A stretch of DNA of 64,000 nt from contig NC_045141.1 in NCBI RefSeq assembly GCF_008831285.2, positions 17,408,106 to 17,472,105 on the forward strand, in the 5' to 3' direction. The translations under genes were made by a program, and so were the position numbers. The DNA is from Nymphaea colorata (Eukaryota > Streptophyta > Magnoliopsida > Nymphaeales > Nymphaeaceae). A model generated the notes under the pieces. The model saw only the letters and a program-made list of their open reading frames with translations. It was not told the origin of the DNA and ran no database searches. Positions 12,601-23,286 of this stretch are shown here, piece after piece; the first letter of the stretch is position 1, and every line of letters starts with the position of its first letter.

Positions 12601-12745
12601 GGTGGACAAAAGGATCATAGTGTTCTGTTCTTAAAATTATCAAACGGCGGACAAGAAACATCGTTGTCCATGAGAACAGGACAGTAATGTAATGGACAGG
12701 ACGTCCTGTCTGTCCTGTCTCAATGGACAACAATCAAACAACCTC
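9630..12745. mobile_element. 3.1-kb TIR DNA transposon, probably PIF/Harbinger-like
   Basis: The left end GAGGTCATTTGATGG and the right end, read in reverse as GAGGTTGTTTGATTG, are inverted repeats. Both sub-terminal regions are rich in GGACA, GAACAGGACA and CATGGACAACG blocks in opposite orientations. A TTA stands left of the left end, but the right flank is TAG, so the TSD is imperfect. No transposase is recognised. The interior has a pyrimidine-rich leader-like block (9840-10020), a GT donor-like site after ATGAATAACTTTTTTCAG (about 10089) and an open stretch at 11660-11769, so it may carry captured or residual exons. The TIR resembles that of the certain PIF-like element at 34734-38278. 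Confidence 0.6.
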
Positions 12746-13119
12746 TAGGGTTGTCTTTCTTTTCTCCTCAAATTTTGTACTGTTCACTGCAACGTGGGTG
12801 AAATTTTTCTGCCCGACATTTGTTCAATATGAACAAGCAAGTTAAATTTCCGTAAGGAGATAGGGCGGGTGGATGAATGATGGCTGTTGGATGGAAGTCA
12901 CCATCAAGTGAATGAATTGGGGCCATTCAATCTTTTAACATCCTTTTGCCCATTAACGAGGGCAAACGCAAGGCATTCATGGCAACCACTATTGAAGGCA
13001 ATAAAGGCAAGAGATGCAGAAATATGGCAAGTGTTGAAAATGCGGAGCATGTTTCCTCAGTCAAAAATTCCATTAGAATGGAAAGCAGTCATCTTAACAT
13101 TAGATATGGAAGTAGAGAA

Positions 13120-13381
13120 CACAATTGGAAGGTTGATTCTTTCCGAACAAAATACATTTTAAAGATGCTTAAGAAAACCAACATGATTGAAGCCAAACAA
13201 TCTCCACACCTATGGTGATATCTCCCTTGACTCTTCAAAATGGGTCTATGCTCTGTGACCCAATCTTATATCGAAGTATTGTTGGAGCACTTTGATATGC
13301 CACTATGACAAGGTCTGACATGTCATTTGCTAATCAACAAAGTCTGTCGGTATATCCAACCCAATTTCATTGGGTGTAGGC
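13120..13381 (+). pseudogene. Copia reverse-transcriptase C-terminal fragment
   Basis: With one frame change and stops, the translation gives KYILKMLKKTNMIEAK, then DPILYRSIVGAL, YATMTRSDMSF and PTQFHWV. This is the conserved copia segment linking reverse transcriptase to RNase H (family knowledge). No LTRs or other pol domains lie around it. It is a dead scrap of a copia lineage different from elements A-C. The upstream open stretch 12946-13120 is not recognised. Confidence 0.75.
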
Positions 13382-13610
13382 TTATTTTTCACCTATTATT
13401 TACTTGCACATTTTGTCATAAATATTGTCTTAAATGTTCTTGTGAAGAAATAAAAATTTTTAAAAATGGAATGGGGGTTGTAAACAATCAAATATGATTT
13501 TAATATTGGAACATTACTTAAGTTTTTAAATGAAAATTGAAATTTTAGGACTTAGAAAAGAGATAGTAAAATGAAAGAAAAAGAAAGAAGAAATTATTTA
13601 GAGAGAAAGA

Positions 13611-13641
<31 letters not shown>

Positions 13642-15284
13642 CATTCATAAATTATTTTAAGCCAAAAGAAATAGTGATAAAGAGAGAGAAAGAAATTTTG
13701 AAAGGAAAGAAATAAAAATATTAAAAAAGAGAGAAAGATGTAGGTATACGTAGTTATATGTATGTATATGAAAATTTATAAAAGAAAGATCTTAAATCAA
13801 AGAAAGAGAGAGATAAAAACACACACACATGAAGAATCGTTTTGCGTCCAAGATTATTAAAGAAAGAAGGCAAGAAGAGATTGGGAAGAGGAGAGAAATG
13901 GAGAGAAAGCTAGGGAAACATTCTAAATTTTCAAGTGGAGAAAGCTCTATAGATTCTACAATGGTTAGCTCAAATTTGAGAGGTATTTATAAAGAGTTTT
14001 GGATTCAAAACTCAAAATTTGATTTCTTTTAATTTAATAACATATTTATACAAATTTTATATAATTTTAAATTATGTTATTACTTTTTTTTAAAAATAAG
14101 CATTGACCAAAAAAGATTGACCCTTGACCCTGCAAACACCTACTCGAAGGTGGGCTAGTGCCCACCCAAAATGTCCCCCAAAGAAGCTGTTTTTAGCTCA
14201 AAACAAGGCAGAGGCCCTGTCCCCTGCCCATGACAGCGTCTAGCATTGCCACGCTAAGTGTGACATGGCCACGTGCTACTCGGCCAAGGCATGCTAGTGG
14301 GGGAGCAAAATGCCTCCCAAAGTGGGGTCCCACATTAAAAAAAATTTGCGATCTACTTTTAAAATGCATATTTCGGGCTTCTTAGATCTGGATTGAGTTC
14401 GTTTTGATGGAGAGCGTGACAATCATCCGTTGTTTGTTTTTGGGCTTAAAACATATATTTTTTTAATTTTGGCACAAGACAGAGACGAAAAACGAAATGG
14501 AGATTTGTGTGAGCAAGTGCAGTGCTAAATAGGGTTGGGATTTGTTATTTTGAACTCAACTTGAGATTTTGAGTTGAAATTTTTTATTTGGATCCAAACT
14601 TTAGTTTTGGATCTAATTTGGACCTGAGAGCAACATTATGAATCCATTTTCTTATTTTGAACTCGATTTCACATGTTGGGCTTGATTATTACCTTGGCTT
14701 TGTATTTCGGATCCAAGTGTGAATTTTGGATCTAAATATCTTATGAAGTTGGATTTTGGATTCAGAACATGTCCGATATGGGTCTAGAGTTCCGTTTTGG
14801 ATCTAACGTTGGGGTTTGAATTTGAGTATGGATCTAGAGGGCTGTTGTGGATCTAGAATCACGATTTCGATTTGGATTTGGATTTGGATTTAGATCCAAA
14901 GTTCGTTTCTGTACCCTGTCCACTGTGAGGAGGTGATCTTAACAAGCCAAAAGTAGAAACCACATTGCGCTTAGGTGCACCTCATCATGCTTCTGCTTGA
15001 TCAACACAATAATCCAGACATGACCACGATCACCAAACAAGGAAGGAAAGCCGATAAAATGGAAATGTATATCAAATTTTGAGGACAAAAAGTCCAGGAA
15101 AGAAAACCAACCTTTTTATAGCAATCCTCGCCTGCAACCTGAAATGTTTCCAGCTCGGAAGGCATTAAGTTGTGCAAAGCCCTCATGGGCAATTCCCATA
15201 AATGAAGTTGCAAGAATCTAAAGAGAAATGAGAACACCTTCAAAAGGAGCTAGTAGACGAGATCATCACAGTTATCACCAACAC
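13382..15284. other. Intergenic with (AT)n and TTTGGAT-rich repeats
   Basis: An (AT)n microsatellite lies at about 13611-13638 within GA-rich DNA (13560-13900). From about 14540 to 14910 variants of TTTGGATC(T/C)A and GATTTGGATTTGG recur in a degenerate array. No gene is recognised; a minus-strand frame at 15001-15243 resembles no family I know. Confidence 0.5.
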
Positions 15285-18200
15285 TGATTGGGGAGACCGT
15301 TTCTTATTTTGCTAAGAAAAACACGAGTGGAATGTGAGATATAACAGAGGAATTATATAAGCAAAAAATATATACGTGAAAACAGAAATGCAGGAAAATC
15401 CAATAAGCTAAACAAACAATAAAAAATCACGTACTCTCCACCATATCCGTTTTCTTTAATATTTACATATTTGGGTTTGATTCATGTTCGAATAGGAACG
15501 AAGAGAAGTCACATTTAAATCAGGAATCTGATTTCACAATCAAAATTCGATCCGAATCCGAACTTTAAACTGAATCTGGCTGATTTTCAAAATGTAAGAG
15601 TATTAAATATAGCACATTTATTTAAGTTTAAATTTGATTTGAATCTGAACGGAATATTTATATATATCCGAATCCAAGTCTGAATATGATCAAATGTCAT
15701 ATCTAAATTCGAATCCAATCTAATTTCTTAATCAGATATTAAATTTTTTCCATGTTCATTTTTTTTTTTGGAATAGTTCAGTCGAATATCCAATTCAAAT
15801 TGGATACATTGACATTCCTGCTCTTAATTGACGATTAATCTGCTGTTGAGTCGCAGATCATGGCTACAGCGCTTTGTAGAACAACCGTAAATTGATACCA
15901 ATTTTTCAAAGAAGCATAAGTTTTTTTGTTCAAAGCTAATCTTCAAGCGATCGTCCTTCAAATGTTATCCTCAATGTTGAGGATATAAAAATAAAGACAA
16001 ACACTAATACTTGATTTATATATTTCAAATCATAATTAAAATACAAAACCATAAGGAATTATGATGAGTACTCCATGCCCACCCTTCCCCAGTCCCCTCC
16101 AAAAAAAAAAATCAAAAGAAAATAAAAAATTCTGGAGTATTACAAATTATGTAATGAGATATTTCTAATTTTCATAATAGACAAATTAGGGTTATATATG
16201 CAATCCCCCACCTCGCCCATACCAAAGGCTTTTGTGAGACTCTATAATATTAACGTCCCTTGATCGAGCTCCCCAGACATAGTTCCTTGGAAACGGAGAC
16301 AGTAAAAAGAAAATCGGGCGATTCACTAACTGATGAGCTGAATCAGCTGTGGATCGGGAAAAATGATTAAAAATTAATTTTTAATATCTAGTACATAATG
16401 AAACAGAAAAAATATTATAAAACTTTAAAAAGTATTTAAAAGCTAGCCGACTTGTGGTACCTTTGAATTTGGAGCAGCCAATTCTGACGGACAAATGCAT
16501 TGGTTGCTAGAATAAGCCAAAGTTGGGTCGGGACCAAATCTACTCCGGCACGTCTACAGCATCAAATGATTATACATGCGGATGCGGTTCAAAAAACCCC
16601 TCTAAATTTGTGCGGGAGAAGTGACACTTGAACATTTATGGATAATTTGTAACTACTCGGTCGAGGAAAAAAAAAAAAAAAAAAAAAAAGCATCGAAGAC
16701 TACTAAATTGAAGACTTGCTGTCATGGGGTTGGTCTGTTGAACGGAGTTGGTAGCAGGAACGGAGCTAGGATTTTATTGAGAGGCGAGTCGATAGTTAGA
16801 GTGAAGATGGTTGAACGGAGTTGATAGACAATTAGGGTGAAGATGGTTGAACGAAGTTGATAGACAGGAGTTGATAGACAGTTTCTATTTTGAATGTTGA
16901 TGTCTACTTTCTTAGTTGTAAACTGAACTATCAATGTATAAGTTAAAACTTTATTGAAAGCATGCCTTGTACCTTAAAAAAACTCCTGTGGAGTAAGTAG
17001 AAGTTGCTTCTGTACTTTGTGAACTTCCCTATTCACCTTGCCTAAATTGAACTCCCCAACACAAGAAGGAAATCAGATCTTCCTCTCTCTCTCTCTTTCC
17101 TCTCAAAAGTTTCTCTTTTTTTTTTTCCTCTTTCTGGTACTGCAAAATTTGCTTAAAAGTGGAGATGTCAATTGTCAACGGATCAGTATAGAAGGTCATT
17201 ATCTTGTTTGAATACCTAATCAGCAATTGTAAATTTGACTCCTAGTTGAACCAGCAGTAAAAATTACGCAGTCTGATTTTTCACGAATAAGCAGATTCCA
17301 ATGTTGGGCATAATCAAATTTGCGTGGTTTCATTTGAGAAAACTTCCACGCAAGATTGGAATTCGACCACTGACCGATTATCAAATTACGGAGTCTCATG
17401 TTTACTTAAAATCATAGTTGAACATGAAATAGCATCTGACCTCCCAAGTAGTGAAAAATTTAAGGGTCCAAACCAATTTCTTAAAAACCTAATGATACGA
17501 GACTCAACTTAGCTCTTAAAAAATTTAACAATTTTTTTTTTCTTAGAAAGAAACGGATGTATAACTTGTCATGATCAGGCTATATTTATCCACGTAACAA
17601 ACAAAAACCTTACCATCGCGTTATCTTACTGTTGCAGACTTTAACATGATTGAGTATGAACTTATCATAATATCAACGGAAAACAACTACTAAACAAAAC
17701 AAACATTGAATTCAAGATACCATTTATCGTCAGGTTCTAAGCGAGTCCAAAGAGCTTTGGTCTAGTCAAATGAGTTGATTCAATGAGTTGAACAGCTAAT
17801 TCGGTGGGTCGTTCCAAATTTTGGGTCAAAAAAAGTCTCCAGCCAAATCAGCGAGCTCATCAAGTCGAAGCTGGGAGATCCATTGCCTTGACCCGTTAGT
17901 TCTCAAACATTTGTTCAAATTGGGAAGCCACGACTTTTCAACTCCTTCCCCAATACATAGCCAGTGATGCAGAGCCAGAAGCGGATAGATCCAGATCCAT
18001 ATTTTTGTAACTGGATCTAGATAATTTTTTGATACATGTAAATGGGTTCAGGTTCGAAATCCATTCCTATATAAAGGGGCGTGGGTTTCATTTTGTTAAA
18101 CTGTTGTTGAAAGAATGAAATAGAAGTTCTTGTTGCATTTCCTCTACTTTCTTTAAATTTTAATCAGTTTTTTTTTTTTTGTTAGCTCTAGTATCATCTT

Positions 18201-18439
18201 TCCTTAGTTTTGAAACCAACTGGATTCGGATTTGTTTAATCCTAATCTTTCTGCTCCTCCCTTTGTCCACCCACTTCCCTTCCTTGCTGTCAAGCCCCGT
18301 GTGGATGAGATGCGGGTCAAATAATGGACTTAAGTCTCTACCCATAATCCAGAAGTTCCTTTCTAACCAACTGTGAACAGTGGATTCTTAGATCCGACTG
18401 AATCTGAGTTCTTATTAAAACTTACGTCCTCACTAGCCT
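15285..18439. repeat. Duplicated upstream flank of GLR unit 0
   Basis: Blocks here recur upstream of the other GLR units: 15285-15440 matches 42592-42750; 15880-16330 matches 23300-23800 and 43460-43930; 17370-18000 matches 24165-24860, 44280-44730 and 55440-56030. Between them sits apparently unit-specific DNA with a poly-A run (about 16669-16689) and a small tandem array at 16800-16880 of the form GATGGTTGAACG(G/A)AGTTGATAGACA. The flank therefore belongs to the same tandem duplication as the GLR genes. Confidence 0.7.
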
Positions 18440-18800
18440 GTTAATTTGTTCTTCTCCACAGGAAACGGAGATCTATATGGCCATTTTAAAACAAGTGTGA
18501 GTCTGTCCAGTTTCCGGAAGTACTGGAGATGAGCCCTTCAAAATACATGACACTCCTTCTTCTTCCTCCTCTTCTTCTCTTGTTGGCGCTCCAGAATTGC
18601 CCCTTCTCAGCCCAAGACTCGTTGCCGCCTATATAGATTTTGATGGAAGCTCGCGAAAGAGCTTGATTCTTCGCTCTCAGTGGGCGGTCCATTTCGAGTC
18701 CCACCTTGTAAATACAATAAAAAAATATACGGAAGCTGGTGGAATATTTCATGTACTGCGTCCCCTACCTCTACTTATGTTGATGTCATGATAATTAATT
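18440..18800 (+). pseudogene. GLR: Collapsed GLR gene: signal-peptide exon fused to 3' UTR
   Basis: The left part (to about 18603) matches the 5' leader and first codons of the three GLR genes, including TTGTTCTTCTCCACAGGAAAC, GAAGTACTGGAGATG and CTCCAGAATTGCCC. From about 18610 the sequence switches to their 3' UTR: TTGCCGCCTA(T/C)ATAGATTTTGATGG, CATTTCGAGTCCCACCTTGTAA and AATAAA at 18716-18721. Everything between codon about 27 and the 3' UTR has been deleted. The upstream promoter-proximal block found at 25240-25500 is also largely missing. The copy cannot encode a channel but keeps a start, a signal peptide and a poly(A) signal. Confidence 0.85.
18529..18636 (+). CDS. Chimeric 35-aa ORF with GLR signal peptide
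   Basis: The ATG that starts the GLR signal peptide opens a frame through the hydrophobic leucine-rich core (residues about 8-22), crosses the deletion junction and stops at TAG 18634-18636, inside former 3' UTR. The product would be a leader plus roughly ten residues ending in DSLPPI. It may be an accidental by-product of the deletion rather than a gene. Expression is doubtful because the promoter-proximal block of the other copies is largely lost. Confidence 0.25.
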   Translation: MSPSKYMTLLLLPPLLLLLALQNCPFSAQDSLPPI

Positions 18801-19125
18801 GGGGTATTGTTGGTCATGGGACATTGATGACATCTCAAATGCCTATATATTCATCTAACAGCTAGATATTTTGACTCTCGCTGGTACTCATGGCTAGTGT
18901 CTCATTTGCATATAACCATTTGTTATTCCATGGATGATATAAAAATATTTTCAATCACTGGAAGGATTGAGAAACAAACAATATTTTTATTTTGAGCGCC
19001 TACTATAAAGTAGAATATTATGGATGTGTCCATGGCACCGACCGGCATCTTGTGAACTTACTTGCATATAAAATAACTTCAAGAAGATCCGGGAATCCAA
19101 TATTGCTTAAAACTTATATTATGGC
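18801..19125 (+). repeat. Duplicated downstream flank of unit 0
   Basis: This matches 31090-31430 downstream of GLR1 (GTCATGGGACATTG, CACTGGAAGGATTGAGAAACAAACA, CATCTTGTGAAC and so on). The flank is interrupted by copia A and resumes at 23287, where CATGTAGCCTTA again parallels 31445. The last five bases, ATGGC at 19121-19125, are the target-site duplication of copia A. Confidence 0.8.
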
Positions 19126-19643
19126 TGTAAAGAGTCATCACCAACTCTCTTGGGACGAGTCGAGAAGACTCGAGGCAAGGAGCCTCCTTTTTTAAGTCGG
19201 TGATCAAAATATAAAAATAATAAAAAAATAGTTAGAATGTGGTGGATACTTCCACCACCGACTTGTCCTCCCTATAAATAAGAGTGACTAGGAGTGTTAG
19301 CTCATGTGATCATTTCATGAGCTCTAGTGTCAAAATTTCAAGTGTGTGCTGCAAGGGTGTTAGGTGTTTTATCTCACTACGTGAGCCGAGGTGAGTTTTC
19401 TTGAGTCCTCTTTTGTAATATCCAGTCTGATGAATAAATAGTTTACATTTTAAAATTACCAACGGTTGGTTTTTAGCACACTTTGTGAGTTATTTTCGTT
19501 TGGTTATTAAGTTTTTATTAAGTATACTTTGTCAAAGTTATTATTGAGAATCATTTTAGACGTTGAGACTCTGCATGATTTTTCTGCATAAATTTGGGTT
19601 TGGATATAAGTTATATCTAAGGCCCACATTCGTTTTTCGTACA
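19126..19643 (+). repeat. Copia A 5' LTR
   Basis: 518 bp, TG...CA. It contains a 20-bp interrupted palindrome at 19239-19258 (GTGGTGGA, 4 bases, TCCACCAC) and TATAAATA at 19273-19280. It lacks about 85 bp present in the 3' LTR around 22850-22935. Confidence 0.88.
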
Positions 19644-19645
19644 AG

Positions 19646-19657
19646 TGGTATCATAGC
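19646..19657 (+). other. Copia A primer-binding site
   Basis: TGGTATCATAGC, two bases after the 5' LTR, is the initiator tRNA-Met complementary site with one change from TGGTATCAGAGC. Confidence 0.75.
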
Positions 19658-19719
19658 GAGGTTACGTCTAAGGGCCGATTGACTAGTGAAATTAATTGGG
19701 CCAATTATATTAAAAAATT

Positions 19720-22660
19720 ATGATAGCATTAGCGGTTGCATTAAATAATATTGAAAAGGTTAACAATAGCAATTATGACTATTGGAAATCTTGCATGGAG
19801 TCTTATTTTTTAGGATAGGAATTATTGGATATAGTATTGGGATCAGACACAAATATTCTTGTCGATGAGAAAGCTAAGAAGAAATGGATGATCAAAGCAA
19901 GGAAAGCTCTATTTGCAATTAAGGTATCAATTGAGAAGGATTTATTAGAGCATATACGTGATGCTAAGACTTCTAAAGAAGCATGAGATGCTTTTGCAAT
20001 ACTATTTTCTCGAGCTAGTGATGTCCATCTACAACTGCTAGAAAATGAATTAGTTACATTAACTCAGGGAAACATGTCGATAGCAGAATAATTTATGAAG
20101 GTTAAAAACATCTGTAGGGAGATTTCTTAAATTGACCCTGAGTCTAAGATTAGTGTGACCCGTATGCGGAGAATTCTTGTTTGTGGACTTCGTCTAGAAT
20201 TTAGCAGTTTTATAATTGGTGTTCAAGGCTGGCCAGTTCAACCAACATTCTTGGAGTTGGAGAATCTTTTGATCAATCAAGAAACATTAGCAAAGTAAAT
20301 GGCTGGACTTTCACTCAAAGTAAATAATGAGGAAGCTTCGTCATGAGGGAGCTAATGAGACTATATAGAAAAGAGTTTGTTTTTATACTCAATGGAGGTT
20401 AAAGATGATATTACGCAAGAAAGATGCAATTCTGCTTTTATAAAACATGTAAAAGAAAAAAAAAAGAGAAGAACAATTATGAAACTGATTGGATAATTGA
20501 TTCTGGATGTTCAAACCATATAACTAGTGATATACCATTCGGCAAAGTACAGACCCATCAGTTGGAGGTAAATTGTATTTTATCACATTTATTGATGATT
20601 TTCCAAGATATACTTAGGTTTATTTTATGAAAGAAAAGTCTAAAGCACTTAAAAAGTTTAAGGAGTTTCACCAGACGGTGCGAAAAGAACTTCGATATAA
20701 AATTTGGTGTCTACACACCGATAATGATAGTGAATATATATTTGACATGTTTATGACATACATAAGACAACACAGTATTCAAAAGTAATTCACATGTGCC
20801 TATATGCCACAACAAAATGGAGTGGCAGAATGGAGAAATCGCCACATAGCAGAAACATGTCGAAGCATGATGCATGCAAAGAACATGCCACCTAGATTTT
20901 AGGCCGAGTGTGTCAGCATTGTTATACATGTCATTAATCAACTACCATTGCCAAGATTTAATTTTAAATCTCCATATGAAATGCTCCATAAAAAGAAGCC
21001 GTCTATGAGTTATTTTAAGTGTTTGGTTGTGTATGTTATGTTTTTATATCTGGGAAGCATAAGACTAAGTTCGACAAGAATGCACAAATATGTGTCTTTG
21101 TTGGATATGATCCATATCAAAAGATATCTATGCAGACTGTGTCATCATGGAGGAGATCGAGCCAGCTTCTTTTGAAGAAGTAAAAGACGTTAAGAAATGA
21201 CAAGCAGCAATGAAAGATGAAATGAAGGCATTGGAGCATAACGAGACCTAGGAACTCATACCAAAGCCTGCAGGAATAAAACCCATTACTTGTTAGTGGG
21301 TTTACAAAATAAAAAGAAAGACAAATGGCTCAGTTGATAGATATAAGGCTCAACTAGTCGTGAGGATTTTCACAACAATATAATATTGACTTTGAAGAAA
21401 CTTTTAATCATGTTGCAAAGATCACATCCGTACGTATTCTGATAGTCGTTGCTGCAAGCAAATCCTAGAAGCTATGGCAAATGGATGTGAAAATGCTTTC
21501 TTATATGGAGATCTCGATCATGAAATCTATATGGAGTAGCCTGAAGGATTCAAATCTTTAAACAAGCCAGACTATGTCTGCAAGCTAAGAAAAACACTCT
21601 ATGGATTTAAGCAAGTGGTGCATGGTATGAAAAAATAGCTGAATTTTTTATGTTTAGTGGATTTCAAGTTGCCTCAGCAGAATCAAGTCTCTTCGTCAAG
21701 ACAAGAAGTACGAAGCTTACTATTTTGTTAATTTATGATGATGATTTAATTATTACTAGAGAAGAAATTAATCTCATTCGTGAACATCTCACGTTGAGAT
21801 TGAAAATGAAAGAGTTGGGAGAGTTGCGACATTTTCTTGGATCGAAAATTGATTACAAATCTAAAGGATTATTTTTAGGTCAAAAGAAGTATGTTCACGA
21901 CTTACTACGTAAGTATGGTATGCTCGGTTGCAAACCTATCTCAACACCAATTGGGATAAATGTGAAGCTTAGAATTGATTAGAATTGATGAAGGAGACAA
22001 GCTAGAAGATGTCACTATGTATCAACAACTGGTTGGAAGCCTGATCTACTTAACACTGTCAAAACCAGACATTGCCTATGCAGTTGGTGTCGTAAGCAGG
22101 TTCATGCAAACTCCAAGGAAGCCACATTTAGAAGTAGTAAAAAGAACATTAAGGTATATCAAAAGAACTCTTGACTTTAGTATACTTTATGAAAAATGGA
22201 CAACTTGTCAAGTTGTTGGTCATTGTGATGCGGATTATGCTGAAGACTTATCAACTCGAAGATCGACCATTGGATATACATTCAGTCTTAAAAGTGGTGC
22301 AATTTCATGGTGCAGTAAGCAACAGTCGACAGTTTCACTGTATACAACAGAAGCATAATATAGAGCAGCATCTTAAGTAGCACAAGAATGTGTGTGGTTG
22401 ATGACATCAAACAAAATGTGGATTATGCAGTGAGCCTCTACTGTGATAATTAAAGTGCAGTCAGACTTGCAGAGAATCATGTCTTTCATACTCGAACAAA
22501 ACACATAGAGGTAGAACATCATTTTATCATAGAGAAGGTACTCAAAGAAGAGATTCAGTTGCAGTCAATCGCTTCAAAAGATCAAGTTGCTGACATCTTT
22601 ACTAAAGGCTTGTCAGTACAAACATTCACCAAGCTTCAAAGAATATTAAGACTTCTGAGT
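19720..22660 (+). pseudogene. Copia A gag-pol remnant
   Basis: Readable pieces include the gag segment with WKSCMESYF and KKWMIKARKALFAIKVS, protease WIIDSGCSNHITSD, integrase with PQQNGVAEW, reverse transcriptase with LTILLIYDDDLIIT (the usual YVDD is changed) and RNase H with GHCDADYAEDLSTRRSTIGY. Several in-frame stops, and reading-frame changes such as that near 21980, rule out a functional polyprotein. Confidence 0.85.
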
Positions 22661-22685
22661 AGAAAGTCGGTAATGAGGGAGAGAT

Positions 22686-23286
22686 TGTAAACAGTCATCA
22701 CCGACTCTCTTGGGGAGAGTCGAGAAGACTCCAAGCAACAAGCCTCCTTTTTTAAGTTGGTGACCAAAATATAAAAATAATAAAAAATTAGTTAGAATGT
22801 GGTGGATACTTCCACCACCAACTTGTCCTCCCTATAAATAGGAGTGACTGCCATTTTGTAATGCATAAAAAAAAAAAATCAGGTTAAGTGATCTTGGGTA
22901 CTCCCTGTGTGAGTTGAGTGTGTGCTCCATTTGGGAGCTGGTGAGTGTTAGCTTATGTGTTCACTTCGTGAGCTCGAGTGTCAAAGTTTCAAGTATGTGC
23001 TGCAAGGGTATTGGGTGTTTAGTTCATTACGTGAACCGAGGTAAGTTTTCTTGAGTCTTTTTTTCTAATATCCAGTTTGATGAATAAATAATTTACATTT
23101 TAATATTACCAATGGTTGGTTTTAGCATACTTTGTGAGCTATTTTTGTTTGGTTATTAAGTTTTTATTAAGTATATTTTGTCAAAATTATTATTGAAAAT
23201 CATTTTGGACGTTGAGACTCTGCTGGATTTTTCTGCATAAATTCGGATCTATATTGTATCTAGGGCCCACATTCGTTTTTCCCACA
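22686..23286 (+). repeat. Copia A 3' LTR
   Basis: 601 bp, TGTAAAC...CCCACA, with the palindrome at 22799-22818 and TATAAATA at 22833-22840. It follows a purine-rich tract GAGGGAGAGAT. Confidence 0.88.

Larger units (their letters stand above)
19126..23286 (+). mobile_element. Copia A: complete-ended but decayed LTR retrotransposon
   Basis: The element begins TGTAAAG, ends CCCACA and is flanked by a perfect 5-bp duplication ATGGC (19121-19125 and 23287-23291). Decayed domains appear in copia order: gag (about 19720-20340), protease DSGC (about 20500), integrase core (20590-20900), reverse transcriptase (about 21180-21980) and RNase H (22190-22600). Stops and frameshifts occur throughout. Compared with copia B of the same family, the zinc-knuckle segment and the protease-to-integrase segment are deleted. 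It is not autonomous. It lies in the 3' flank of the collapsed GLR unit 0. Confidence 0.9.

Noticed and set aside
15001-15243. 80-aa minus-strand open frame
   Set aside because: No family recognised, no splice context and no copy in the parallel flanks; not enough to call a gene.
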